A stretch of DNA of 64,000 nucleotides from JAPHSX01 sp041554195 (GTDB taxonomy: Bacteria; Pseudomonadota; Gammaproteobacteria; Thiohalomonadales; Thiohalomonadaceae), in NCBI GenBank assembly GCA_041554195.1, contig JBFFMJ010000002.1:62001-126000 (forward strand), given 5' to 3'. The notes under the pieces are model-generated. The model saw only the letters and a program-made list of their open reading frames with translations. It searched no databases and was not told the origin of the DNA. Every line of letters begins with the position of its first letter. The first letter of the stretch is position 1. A program made the position numbers and the translations under genes. Positions 34,400 to 42,538 of the stretch are shown piece after piece.

Positions 34400-36113
34400 A
34401 GAGCACTACTTGGTTTCTGACAACGATTTGCTGACGTTCCTCTCCTACAACTTCACCGATATATTCAGCATAAAAGTCCGAGGCTGGGGGAGGGTAGGCA
34501 TGTTCTGTAAGGAAGAACTTGGCAAACTTGGCGGTGTCAGGGTCAACGAAAATATTCGGGGTGTTTCCTGTGATCCCCAATTCTTCGCACTTTAGCATAG
34601 CGATATAGATTATGCGGCGGTTGGGTTGGCCGGCATCATTGGCTGCGGGCATACTGGTTTCAGGATCACCGTAATAGATGCGACACTTTTCATCGTTCAG
34701 ACATGGGCTTTCAGTCAAGCCTCCAAGGAGTTCGTTCGAAATACTTGGGGGGTGAGCGTTGATGCCGTTAATATCGAATTGTTGTTCTGTCCACTGCCAG
34801 TTGTTGGGATCCGGGTCAACGGGATTAACGCCCAACTCCCACTGGTAGTATTCGTAGCGACTGGTGAAAGTTGGGACGGTTTCTCCCCTGTGATAGGCCT
34901 GGTTGTAGAAAGAGGGTGGTGCTAACGGTAGGTTGGGATTCGTGTCATCAGGGTCGCCCGCACCGGTCCAACCGTCGTTATCGGCATCGGTATTTCCAGC
35001 CAAGTTACTGTTGAGACCGTAGGTCGAGGCGCATCCGGTCACCTCGGTAGTGGCCAGTGCATCGTAGGGGGCACCAGAAAATGTGTTTGCGTTGTCTCCA
35101 TATTTGTCGTCGATCGGGAAGGTACACATTCCGCTGACAACATTCAGTTCCGCTGCCGGGGTCAGGTTGTCATCGCGCGGGTAGTCGATAACATTGGGGG
35201 CCGGTGGGAAGTCCGCTTTAAGGTCTTCCACTGAGTTATCGTAGATACCGAAGCGCGTGTTGAGTCCATAACGCCCGTATGAGGTCTTGCCACCTGTCAG
35301 GGTAGATATGTAGGGCTCGATACAGCCCCCAAGATCCTCATTGGCCATTTGATAGGAGAGATCCTTATTCAGGTTTCCGGTAATAGGTTTAAATGGTTGA
35401 AGGAAACCAAAGTTACCCGGCTCCCACACACCAGCACCCTGTTCCTTCATCACCACCATTTGTCCAGGCTGGAATGGTTCCCCGGCTTCTGCCGGGTCAC
35501 AGACTAATACGGGGGGCAGGTTACAGAGTAGCGGTCCACCAGCCCCCGCCACCGCAGAGACGCGGGTTGATGCAACCTGCGCGACGCCGTCCTCAAGGAT
35601 TAAGCCGAGAACGGGCAGGAAGAATAGGCTAATTTGATAGTGCCCCTCATCAACCAGTTCAGGATAGAGTTTTACCTTGACGTAGAAGGCTTGATCATCT
35701 GCAATTGTAGGGCATTTATTTGGTTCTTCTGCTGTAGGCGAGCAGTCAGTGGGGCGAGCGCCATCATTCTCAGAACCAATCCATGAGTAGAATTCAAAGG
35801 CATTGTCCGGAAGTATGTTGAGAAGCTCAGGTTCATTCGCAAATCGCCCCTGATGTGCAATAAAGGCCTCTCTGGCTGCTGCTTTTGCATCGAAGATGGC
35901 ATTATCTCTGGCGTCCAGTTCAGCCGCTGCCGCCATTGCGGCGGCATCTGCGGCATTTTGCATCTCGGTACGCAGGACATACAACCTACCTAGATCCAGT
36001 GCTAGTGCTGCAAAACCGATCAAAACGACGACGAAAAGAGCTGCCATGACGGCGATGGCACCACGCTGGTGATCAACAAACCTTGTCATTATTACTTGCA
36101 CCTCTGTTGTCAT
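34392..36113 (-). CDS. TadG-like pilus protein
   Basis: 573 residues, first gene of the minor pilin operon. The N-terminus (QRGAIAVMAALFVVVLIGFA and DLGRLYVLRTEMQNAADAAA) is the Tad/TadG domain. The rest is a large Cys-containing extracytoplasmic region. At about residues 375-395 an Asp-rich stretch (TDADNDGW, then GDPDDTNPN) resembles calcium-binding thrombospondin type-3 repeats. There is no von Willebrand A domain that I can recognise, unlike some TadG. An alternative ATG at 36089 has AGAGG upstream and may be the true start. Confidence 0.8.
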   Translation of the reverse strand: MTTEVQVIMTRFVDHQRGAIAVMAALFVVVLIGFAALALDLGRLYVLRTEMQNAADAAAMAAAAELDARDNAIFDAKAAAREAFIAHQGRFANEPELLNILPDNAFEFYSWIGSENDGARPTDCSPTAEEPNKCPTIADDQAFYVKVKLYPELVDEGHYQISLFFLPVLGLILEDGVAQVASTRVSAVAGAGGPLLCNLPPVLVCDPAEAGEPFQPGQMVVMKEQGAGVWEPGNFGFLQPFKPITGNLNKDLSYQMANEDLGGCIEPYISTLTGGKTSYGRYGLNTRFGIYDNSVEDLKADFPPAPNVIDYPRDDNLTPAAELNVVSGMCTFPIDDKYGDNANTFSGAPYDALATTEVTGCASTYGLNSNLAGNTDADNDGWTGAGDPDDTNPNLPLAPPSFYNQAYHRGETVPTFTSRYEYYQWELGVNPVDPDPNNWQWTEQQFDINGINAHPPSISNELLGGLTESPCLNDEKCRIYYGDPETSMPAANDAGQPNRRIIYIAMLKCEELGITGNTPNIFVDPDTAKFAKFFLTEHAYPPPASDFYAEYIGEVVGEERQQIVVRNQVVLYE

Positions 36114-36266
36114 TCATGGTCGGTCTGCATTCAATTGAAAGGATAGATAAATAAGAGCATCTGATCAATGTACCTACTCTTTATATTAGTAAGTTTAGAT
36201 CATTTCCCATCGACAATCATATAAGAACACTTATATATGAAAATTAGTCGCTAAAATAGTAAATAG

Positions 36267-36288
36267 CGAGTCTTACGGGTAAGACTCG
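36267..36288. repeat. Perfect 10-base inverted repeat
   Basis: CGAGTCTTAC (36267-36276) and GTAAGACTCG (36279-36288) around two Gs, in the gap between the TadG-like gene and the nhaD stop. Read on the minus strand it is followed by a T-rich stretch (CTATTTACTATTTT), so it may terminate nhaD. An operator for the pilin operon is the alternative. Confidence 0.6.
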
Positions 36289-36375
36289 GTCGTACTATGT
36301 TTTAGACTCTTTTGGGTGTATGGCAAAACAGCGCCTCGTTAGTGGGACGCCGTACTATCTTTATATTGTAGAGAG

Positions 36376-37803
36376 TCAGGTATTGATCAACAGATGAGTC
36401 CAGATACTCAGGGCGTAACCAAGGGCGATAGCCCAGGTCCACTTCAGGTGGGTAAAGAAGGTGTAGGTGCCACGAGCCGAACCCATGAGTGCAACACCGG
36501 CCGCTGATCCGATTGACAATAGTGAGCCCCCGACCCCCGCAGTGAGTGTGACCAGCAGCCATTGGTTAAGGTCCATTTCTGGCTGCATGGTGAGCACGGC
36601 GAACATCACTGGGATGTTGTCGACGATGGCCGAAAGAATCCCTATCAGTATATTGGCCCAGGTGGGGCCGAGGTCTACGTACATCAGCTCTGAGGCCAGG
36701 CCAAGGTAGCCTATGGTGCCTAGACCGCCTACGCACAGCACGACACCGTAGAAGAACATCAGGGTGTCCCACTCGGCACGGGCAACCTGGCTAAAAATAT
36801 CGAAGCTTTCCTCTTTCTCCTTGGCGATCTCCATGCTGCTGGTCTCTGGTCCTTCGGTATCCATCATATTGTTTCGCATGCTGCTACGGCGCAGGTAGTA
36901 GCCGTAAAATTTCAGCAGACCTAGCCCCGTCATCATGCCCAGTACGGGGGGGAGGTGGAGAAAGTTGTGGCTGGAGACGGCCATTACAATCGTTAGCAGG
37001 AACAGGCCGATAACGATAAAACCGCCGCGCTTAATGGTAATGACCTCATTCAGGGCGGCGGGTCTTTCATTAGTGATGACAAGCGACATGATGAAGGCTG
37101 GCACCAGCCAGTTGACGACCGAGGGGAGAAACAGGGCGAAGAACTCCTGAAACTGAACAATACCCTTCTGCCACACCATTAGGGTGGTGATATCACCAAA
37201 CGGACTGAAGGCACCACCGGCATTGGCCGCGACCACGATATTGATACAGGCGACGGCGATAAAACTGTTATTGCCTGCACCCACGGCCATTACCACGGCT
37301 GCCATTAGCAGGGCGGTGGTGAGGTTGTCGGCGATAGGGGAGATGCAGAAGGCGAGCAAGCCTGTGATCCAGAAGATGCTGCGAAAGGTATAGCCGCGGG
37401 AGACCAGCCAGGCACGCAGGGCGTTGAATACCTGGCGTTCCTCCATGGTGTTGATGTAGGTCATTGCCGCGAGCAGGAAGAGGAAGAGCTCGGCATATTC
37501 AAGGATATTATGTCGAATGGCTGCCGAGGCGGTGTGGCTGTCACCATGCATGGCGTAGGCGATACCGACAAGGGTCCAGATGATACCGGCAGCGACAATA
37601 ACGGGTTTGGACTTACGAAGATGCAGAAACTCTTCACCAATCACCATGCTATAGGCGATGACAAAGGTGATGATCGCTCCAATACCGAACCAGGTCGTGG
37701 TCAGGTCGAGGTGGGTGCTTGCCTCAGAGGCGACTGCGGTGAGGGGGAGGGCGAGCAGGACCAATAGCAGGCTGGCAAGTGGAAGGCGGGGTAACATCCT
37801 CAT
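36376..37803 (-). CDS. nhaD: Na+/H+ antiporter NhaD
   Basis: About 475 residues, a multi-span ion transporter family protein that exports sodium in exchange for protons. Segments such as HNILEYAELFLFLLAAMTYI, ISPIADNLTTALLMA and NAGGAFSPFGDITTLMVWQKG match NhaD. An N-terminal hydrophobic segment ending VASEAS may be a signal peptide. Start 37803 fits AGGA 8 bases upstream; ATG 37809 is closer than usual. It is typical of marine or haloalkaline gammaproteobacteria. It sits between the two halves of the Tad system with no evident link. Confidence 0.93.
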   Translation of the reverse strand: MRMLPRLPLASLLLVLLALPLTAVASEASTHLDLTTTWFGIGAIITFVIAYSMVIGEEFLHLRKSKPVIVAAGIIWTLVGIAYAMHGDSHTASAAIRHNILEYAELFLFLLAAMTYINTMEERQVFNALRAWLVSRGYTFRSIFWITGLLAFCISPIADNLTTALLMAAVVMAVGAGNNSFIAVACINIVVAANAGGAFSPFGDITTLMVWQKGIVQFQEFFALFLPSVVNWLVPAFIMSLVITNERPAALNEVITIKRGGFIVIGLFLLTIVMAVSSHNFLHLPPVLGMMTGLGLLKFYGYYLRRSSMRNNMMDTEGPETSSMEIAKEKEESFDIFSQVARAEWDTLMFFYGVVLCVGGLGTIGYLGLASELMYVDLGPTWANILIGILSAIVDNIPVMFAVLTMQPEMDLNQWLLVTLTAGVGGSLLSIGSAAGVALMGSARGTYTFFTHLKWTWAIALGYALSIWTHLLINT

Positions 37804-37930
37804 TCTCATAATCCTTAATTTAAGATATTTATGATGCGCTAAGGCTTAGTTATTTGCACGTTTATGCCTGATAGCTAGGCTATTGCAGAGTGATTTTGAT
37901 GTCAAAATTGATTTCTTACTTGCCGCTTCC

Positions 37931-37957
37931 TTGCAAAGCTCAGAATTACACTATAAT
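37931..37957 (+). promoter_or_regulatory. Candidate promoter of a small RNA
   Basis: Perfect -10 TATAAT (37952-37957) with TTGCAA (37931-37936) 15 bases upstream as a short-spaced -35. No gene start follows, but a strong terminator lies about 75 bases further. Confidence 0.5.
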
Positions 37958-37963
37958 GGTTGG

Positions 37964-38053
37964 AAATGTATTTCTGTTTCATCGGCGTTTATTGAGCTCT
38001 CTCCCTGATGCATTAGTGCGTATTCAAGCCCCACTCTAGTGGGGTTTCTTTTT
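37964..38053 (+). ncRNA. Candidate small RNA, about 90 bases
   Basis: A transcript from the promoter at 37931-37957 would begin near 37964 and end at the terminator at 38029-38053. There is no reading frame of note. It lies between nhaD (divergent) and the cheW remnant. I do not recognise the family. A long leader of a lost gene, kept by chance, is the alternative. Confidence 0.4.
38029..38053 (+). terminator. Strong Rho-independent terminator
   Basis: CCCCAC (38029-38034) pairs with GTGGGG (38039-38044) around TCTA, followed by TTTCTTTTT. It ends the candidate small RNA. Confidence 0.8.
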
Positions 38054-38216
38054 GGCTTGTTAGTCATTATATCTGAGTTATCTTGTGCTAATCCTCGGCG
38101 CTTGGAAGGGCTTTAGTAGAAAATACCACAGTAATTATGTCGAATTAATTGGTGTGGCATATTGTCAGTCTACTTACCTTACTATAAGGGGGTTTATTGA
38201 AGAATCAGGCGGTTGA

Positions 38217-38405
38217 GAACGTAGCGAACTGGTCTCGCGTTGGGTGGCGTTCCCGCTGGATGATGAAACCTGCGGCATTGATGTGATGCAGATCCTCGAT
38301 GTAGAGAAGGTGCTCGGCGAGGTGGTACATGTTGACCCGTTGTTGTTCGACTCCAGTGGTGCTGAAGAGGGTGGCGAGTTGCTGCAGGGGCGCAGGGTTA
38401 AATCG
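38217..38405 (+). pseudogene. Probable cheW remnant with a large internal deletion
   Basis: After a stop at 38214-38216, the frame reads ERSELVSRWVAFPLDDETCG and IDVMQ, which matches the start of CheW coupling proteins (VxFxLxxExYGIDVxQ). It is followed at once by ILDVEKVLGEVV and DPLLFDSSGAEE, which matches the end of CheW (MLILVNIEKLL ... LLDSAA in E. coli). The roughly 110-residue middle is missing. No start codon or ribosome site is evident, and the frame runs into a terminator. The match is by eye only. Confidence 0.4.
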
Positions 38406-38440
38406 ATAAAAAAAGGGCGGCCCGAGGGCTGCCCTTTTCG
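38406..38440 (-). terminator. Terminator of dsrA (bidirectional)
   Basis: AAAAGGGCGGCCC and GGGCTGCCCTTTT form a long stem with a one-base mismatch around GA. On the minus strand it is followed by a run of seven Ts, 20 bases after the dsrA stop. On the plus strand it is followed by TTTTC. Confidence 0.85.
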
Positions 38441-38456
38441 TCTGCATGAGCCTATA

Positions 38457-39704
38457 TCAGGCTGACTTGCCGTGTTTCTCCGCCCACTTCTGGGCCTCTT
38501 CATCCCACCCATCCATACGCACGTAGGAGTTGTTGCGTGGTGCGGTTATCATGTTGGGATCGATCTCCACACCAATTCCCTCCAGGAAGTTGACCAGACC
38601 GATACGCTCGATCATCTCACCGGTACGCTCGTGCTCCAGCGCGTTCTCGGCGAAGAAGTCGATCATCTCACCGGCCAGCTCCTCAATCGCCTCGAAGTCT
38701 TCGTCCGACTCCAGTTTCATGAAGGGGACGACCACGGTGCCCATCAGGTCACCGATCTTCAGGGTGCGCTTGCCACCCACCAGGATGCTGGCCCCTTTGT
38801 CGTCACCGGGGCTTAGCGCCTTGTTCATCACGTTGAGGCAGTGCATGCAGCGCACACAGGCCTTATTGTCGACGTTGAGGGTGTCGTCATCGTTAAGGCT
38901 TAGTGCCTGGGTGGGGCAACGGGTGATCACGTTATCGATCACACTCTTGCGTCCCTTCTCAGCAACGTAGGCCTTCACCTCATCCTGATCCACCTTCATA
39001 TCGTCACGCCAGGTGCCGATCACCGAGAAGTCGGCGCGGTGGATGGAGTTCATGCAGTCGTTGGCACAGCCCGAGACCTTGAACTTGAACTTGTAAGGGA
39101 GGGCGGGACGGTGCATGTCATCAAGGAAGGCGTTGACCAGGGTACGGTGAATGCGCTGCTCGTTGATGCACGACTGCTCACAGCGTGCCGCACCCACACA
39201 GCTCATGCCGGTGCGCACTGCAGGGCCGGCACCACCGAGATCGAAGCCCAGTTCGTTGAGCGCATCAAAGGCGGGCTGTACATTATCTGTGGTACACCCC
39301 TGGAACATAATATCGCCCGACTGGCCGTGAAAGGCGATAAGGCCGGAACCGTACTGTTCCCAGATATCGCAGAACTTGCGCAGGATCGCGGTATCGTAGT
39401 GCATCCCGGCCGGGGGCATGATGCGTAGGGTGTGAAACTCAGCCGCATCAGGGAACAGCGGCTGCTTGTTCTCGTCATGCAGCTCGGTAAAGCGCGGAAT
39501 GACCCCGCCACCATAGCCGACGACACCGACAGTGCCTCCCTTCCAGTAGCCCTTCTTGGTTTCGTAAGAAGTTTCCAGCTGACCCATCAGGTCAACCATC
39601 ATATCTTTTTCGTTTGCCAGACGCTTGAGGCCAGTAACAAAGCTCGGCCAGGGGCCGCTCTCCAGTTGGTCAAGCAGAGGCGTATCGACCATTTTCTTAG
39701 CCAT
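38457..39704 (-). CDS. dsrA: Dissimilatory sulfite reductase alpha subunit
   Basis: DsrA, half of the siroheme enzyme that in sulfur oxidisers runs in reverse, turning stored sulfur into sulfite. 415 residues from ATG 39704 (AGGAG 9 bases upstream). The beginning TPLLDQLESGPWPSFVTGLK and end RMDGWDEEAQKW match Allochromatium-type DsrA. Siroheme/Fe4S4 cysteines are C169/C175 (SCVGAARC) and C213/C217 (GCANDC, usually CPNDC). The ferredoxin domain has C263 and C283/C286/C289 (CVRCMHC). All expected ligands are present, so it looks functional. Odd: no dsrB follows. The gene is closed by a terminator and stands alone between nhaD and flp. Confidence 0.93.
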   Translation of the reverse strand: MAKKMVDTPLLDQLESGPWPSFVTGLKRLANEKDMMVDLMGQLETSYETKKGYWKGGTVGVVGYGGGVIPRFTELHDENKQPLFPDAAEFHTLRIMPPAGMHYDTAILRKFCDIWEQYGSGLIAFHGQSGDIMFQGCTTDNVQPAFDALNELGFDLGGAGPAVRTGMSCVGAARCEQSCINEQRIHRTLVNAFLDDMHRPALPYKFKFKVSGCANDCMNSIHRADFSVIGTWRDDMKVDQDEVKAYVAEKGRKSVIDNVITRCPTQALSLNDDDTLNVDNKACVRCMHCLNVMNKALSPGDDKGASILVGGKRTLKIGDLMGTVVVPFMKLESDEDFEAIEELAGEMIDFFAENALEHERTGEMIERIGLVNFLEGIGVEIDPNMITAPRNNSYVRMDGWDEEAQKWAEKHGKSA

Positions 39705-39837
39705 GTGTGATTTCTCCTCACAATTACAGTAAATGAATGACACGTATCTCGGCTTGCACGACAACTACTACTACCTCGCCGATATAACGGCGCGCAGAGG
39801 GTGCAATGTCCGAACACACAATACTGTGCGTTGCTAT

Positions 39838-39866
39838 AACATAGTATCTCACTTGGTTAATATCAA
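39838..39866 (-). promoter_or_regulatory. Sigma70-type promoter of dsrA
   Basis: On the minus strand, -35 TTGATA (39866-39861) and -10 TATGTT (39843-39838) with a 17-base spacer, about 130 bases ahead of the dsrA start. Confidence 0.5.
39853..39866. promoter_or_regulatory. FNR/DNR-like box over the dsrA -35
   Basis: TTGGTTAATATCAA fits the FNR consensus TTGAT-N4-ATCAA with one mismatch. It is the core of a longer near-palindrome CACTTG-N8-CAAGTG (39850-39869). It overlaps the predicted -35, so binding there would more likely repress than activate unless the true start site differs. Confidence 0.45.
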
Positions 39867-40075
39867 GTGCTTTGACAAAGCCACACTATGGATCTGGATA
39901 TGCCACTAAATTAACTTTATTAACTTGATTATGTCGATAAAGTAGATTTATTAAGCTTGAGTAAACTCCCAAGTAATATAGTCAAGGATGTTAGTGTGAA
40001 AAACACTTCTTTAGCTGTCATTTTCTGTCAAATTTCACATATTCTTTGAGATTAATAAAATGGCGTAAAAAAAAT

Positions 40076-40102
40076 GGGATTTTATATTGCAGAAAATATA
40101 AT
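40076..40102 (+). promoter_or_regulatory. Candidate promoter elements for flp
   Basis: Two overlapping readings. A sigma54-like pair: GG at 40077-40078 and TTGCA at 40087-40091 with exactly 10 bases between GG and GC, although the -24 half is otherwise poor. Or a perfect -10 TATAAT at 40097-40102 without a good -35. Position, about 60 bases before the flp start, fits either. Confidence 0.3.
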
Positions 40103-40160
40103 AACGGTTACATTTATAAGCAGGTAGGCATACTACCAATAACGAGACAGGAGTAAGAGA

Positions 40161-40361
40161 ATGTTTAGCCTTATCAAGAAATTTTATGAAGACGAGTCCG
40201 GCGCCACTATGGTTGAGTACGCCATTATGGTTGCTTTGATTGCTGTTGCGGTTGCGGCGACTGTCATTTTGGTTGGAGTTGAGATGCAAGCGATGTTCAC
40301 TCAGGTTTCGACTTGCCTTGGTGATCCGACTACAGCTAACTGCACCTTCACTGCAAATTAA
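40161..40361 (+). CDS. flp: Flp major pilin of the Tad pilus
   Basis: 66 residues. Leader of 14 residues ending ESG, then ATMVEYAIMVALIAVAVAAT, the classic Flp motif with the Glu-Tyr pair and hydrophobic helix. TadV should cleave after the Gly. The C-terminal tail has two Cys (residues 53 and 62), which may form a disulfide. Strong ribosome site (AGGAG) before ATG 40161. First gene of the main Tad cluster. Confidence 0.92.
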   Translation: MFSLIKKFYEDESGATMVEYAIMVALIAVAVAATVILVGVEMQAMFTQVSTCLGDPTTANCTFTAN

Positions 40362-40477
40362 CTGTTGACTTCGTAACCGGCGAGGTGCGCATGTGACTAA
40401 CGTGGAGTTGTCGCGATGAATTATTTTCGGTGGCTGCACGTTAGTTGCTTTACTGGGTAGCTATCGGCTGAATCTTT

Positions 40478-41038
40478 ATGATGGAATCGCAGATGTTTGG
40501 GCTGCAAGTGGGGGTTCTGCAGCAGCTGTTCTCTATACTTGCCCTGATGATTCTTCTGATACCTTCGGCCATTGGTGATTACCAGCGACAGAAGGTACCT
40601 AACTGGTTGAGTATGTCGGGCTGGGTTTTGGGTCCATTAATTGCGTGGAGCTGCACAGGCCTCGGTGGAATGGTTGATGCGCTTCTGGGCCTTGGTTTTA
40701 TGGCCGCAATATTCTTACCGTTATGGTTTATACACTGGTTCGGTGCTGCCGACGTGAAGTTGATAGGCTCTGTAGGTGCCCTTACGGGTGTTTCTGATGC
40801 ACCTGCTATGTTGTTGGGAGTGTTGCTTACAGGGTTGCTAATGTCAATAACCATGTTGTTCTATAAAAGGGTCTTTTATCCCTTATGGCGTAGCATGAGT
40901 ATAAGTCGCGGTGGGGAACAGGGATGTGATGAGGCCGGTGCGTCTGATTTTAAAAAGGCAAGTGAACGTGTAGTTGTGCCGTACGCGGTGCCGATAGCCT
41001 TCGGTACTATGTTAACTACTCTCTATCTGTTGTTATAG
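40478..41038 (+). CDS. tadV: Prepilin peptidase TadV/CpaA
   Basis: Inner-membrane aspartic peptidase that matures Flp and TadE-type prepilins. 186 residues with several spans. The first catalytic Asp is in SAIGDYQRQKVPNWLS, and the second in FGAADVKLIG (GxxD motif). It lacks the N-methylation domain of PilD, as usual for this family. There are two adjacent ATG codons at 40478 and 40481. Confidence 0.9.
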   Translation: MMESQMFGLQVGVLQQLFSILALMILLIPSAIGDYQRQKVPNWLSMSGWVLGPLIAWSCTGLGGMVDALLGLGFMAAIFLPLWFIHWFGAADVKLIGSVGALTGVSDAPAMLLGVLLTGLLMSITMLFYKRVFYPLWRSMSISRGGEQGCDEAGASDFKKASERVVVPYAVPIAFGTMLTTLYLLL

Positions 41039-41070
41039 AAAAATATTAGATAGAGTCACTATTCATTTGA

Positions 41071-42507
41071 GTGAGTAAGCTTAAACAAGCTATAAGGATT
41101 TTGGGGGTTCAGAGATTGCCCATTTCTCACGAACAAAACAGCGAAACAGCTAAAGCGGGTACAGTCACTGACCCACTAGCCTCTTATCGCCATAAGAAGC
41201 TCGGTAGCAGCGTGGCAACTGTCCCACCTCTTGAATTTCCCTCTGCAGCAAAAAGCTTTGATGCGCTAAATGTATCGGCATCTATGCTTGAAAAGATGTT
41301 GCTAAAACATATCTATATTGGTGGTACACAGCGCACCGATGAGTTGGCGAACAAGTTGTGTATTCCCGTATCGTTACTGGATGGAACCATTACCTTTCTT
41401 CGTAATGAGGCTTTGATTGAGGCGCATAGTCGTGTGCACACTAGTATTGGAGAAATACTCCATCTGGTTCTCACCGATAGAGGCAGGGAGCGTGCGCACG
41501 CTTATTATGATGAAAATGCCTATGTAGGACCGCTTCCGGTCAGTTATGCATCGTACTGTGAGCAAGTGGAGAAACAGACGATTAAGGGACAGGTGGTTAA
41601 TCGTGAGGTCATGGAGAGAGTGTATGGCGATCTGGTGATTGACCCTCAGGTGTTACGCCAGATTGGTGCAGCCTTTAATAGTGGTAACTCAATCTTTATC
41701 TTTGGGCCTCCTGGTACCGGAAAGACCTTCGTCGCCAGTCATATGGTAAACCTGTTGGAGGGCGATATCCTGATACCTTATGCCGTGGAGGCAGAGGGTC
41801 AGATTATTCGAGTTTACGATCCAACCATACATGAAGCCCGACCAGTGGAAAGAAAAAATCCGCAGCGTCTTGTCTCGATGGAACAAGAGATTTCACCTGA
41901 TATGCGTTGGGTGCGCTGCAAACGTCCTGTTGTGATGGCTGCAGGTGAATTAACACTTGAAATGCTGGAATTGAAGTATCAGGAAGGGACTGGTTACTAT
42001 GATGCCCCTTTGCAGATGCGTGCTAACGGTGGTTTATTGTTGATTGATGATTTGGGACGACAGGTGGTGAATACTACCCAGTTGCTTAATCGCTGGATAC
42101 TGCCGCTGGAGAACAGTGTAGACTACCTGAGCTTGCATACGGGCTTAAAATTACGCATTCCTTTCGATATGATTCCTATTTTTTCTACGAATATTTCACC
42201 AGAACAGTTGGCTGATGAAGCATTTTTGCGTCGACTGGGCTATAAGGTACATATGGATTACATTTCAAATAGAGAGTACGAGATGATTTTCCGGCAGTAT
42301 TGTAAGACCAATGAACTTGATTACGATCCCGAGATGGTGCGCTTTTTGATCGAAGAGCTATATGTGCCAAGGGGAAGACGGATGGCGGCCAGTCACCCCA
42401 GGGAACTGATTAATAAGACGATTGATTTTTGCCTCTATGAAGGAATAAAGCCGTTAGTTAGCAAAGAGCTACTGCAACAGGCTTGGGACAGTTATTTTTT
42501 GACTTGA
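41071..42507 (+). CDS. AAA+ ATPase with N-terminal winged-helix region, in the Tad cluster
   Basis: 478 residues starting with GTG. Residues about 70-150 look like a winged helix (RTDELANKLCIPVSLLDGTI, then LTDRGRERA). The ATPase domain has Walker A GPPGTGKT (212-219), Walker B LLLIDDLGR and a sensor-like FSTNI. The C-terminal part resembles the lid of MoxR/Mg-chelatase-type or ComM-like AAA+ proteins. I do not recognise it as one of the classical Tad proteins (TadA and TadZ are separate here). Its position between tadV and rcpC suggests a role in pilus regulation or assembly. Confidence 0.75.
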   Translation: MSKLKQAIRILGVQRLPISHEQNSETAKAGTVTDPLASYRHKKLGSSVATVPPLEFPSAAKSFDALNVSASMLEKMLLKHIYIGGTQRTDELANKLCIPVSLLDGTITFLRNEALIEAHSRVHTSIGEILHLVLTDRGRERAHAYYDENAYVGPLPVSYASYCEQVEKQTIKGQVVNREVMERVYGDLVIDPQVLRQIGAAFNSGNSIFIFGPPGTGKTFVASHMVNLLEGDILIPYAVEAEGQIIRVYDPTIHEARPVERKNPQRLVSMEQEISPDMRWVRCKRPVVMAAGELTLEMLELKYQEGTGYYDAPLQMRANGGLLLIDDLGRQVVNTTQLLNRWILPLENSVDYLSLHTGLKLRIPFDMIPIFSTNISPEQLADEAFLRRLGYKVHMDYISNREYEMIFRQYCKTNELDYDPEMVRFLIEELYVPRGRRMAASHPRELINKTIDFCLYEGIKPLVSKELLQQAWDSYFLT

Positions 42508-42538
42508 TTAAAGTATTAAAGATGCGAGGAGAATAATT

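Larger units (their letters stand above)
39705..40160. other. A+T-rich divergent control region between dsrA and flp
   Basis: 456 bases, no gene. It holds the dsrA promoter and FNR-like box on the left. On the right are a sigma54-like element and a TATAAT ahead of flp. The middle (about 39900-40060) is very A+T-rich, with several TTAA and TTGAT-type words but no clear repeat unit. Confidence 0.5.

Noticed and set aside
38205..38447. Minus-strand 80-codon frame downstream of dsrA
   Set aside because: It starts within the dsrA terminator hairpin, has no ribosome site, and the plus-strand frame gives a better (CheW-like) match.
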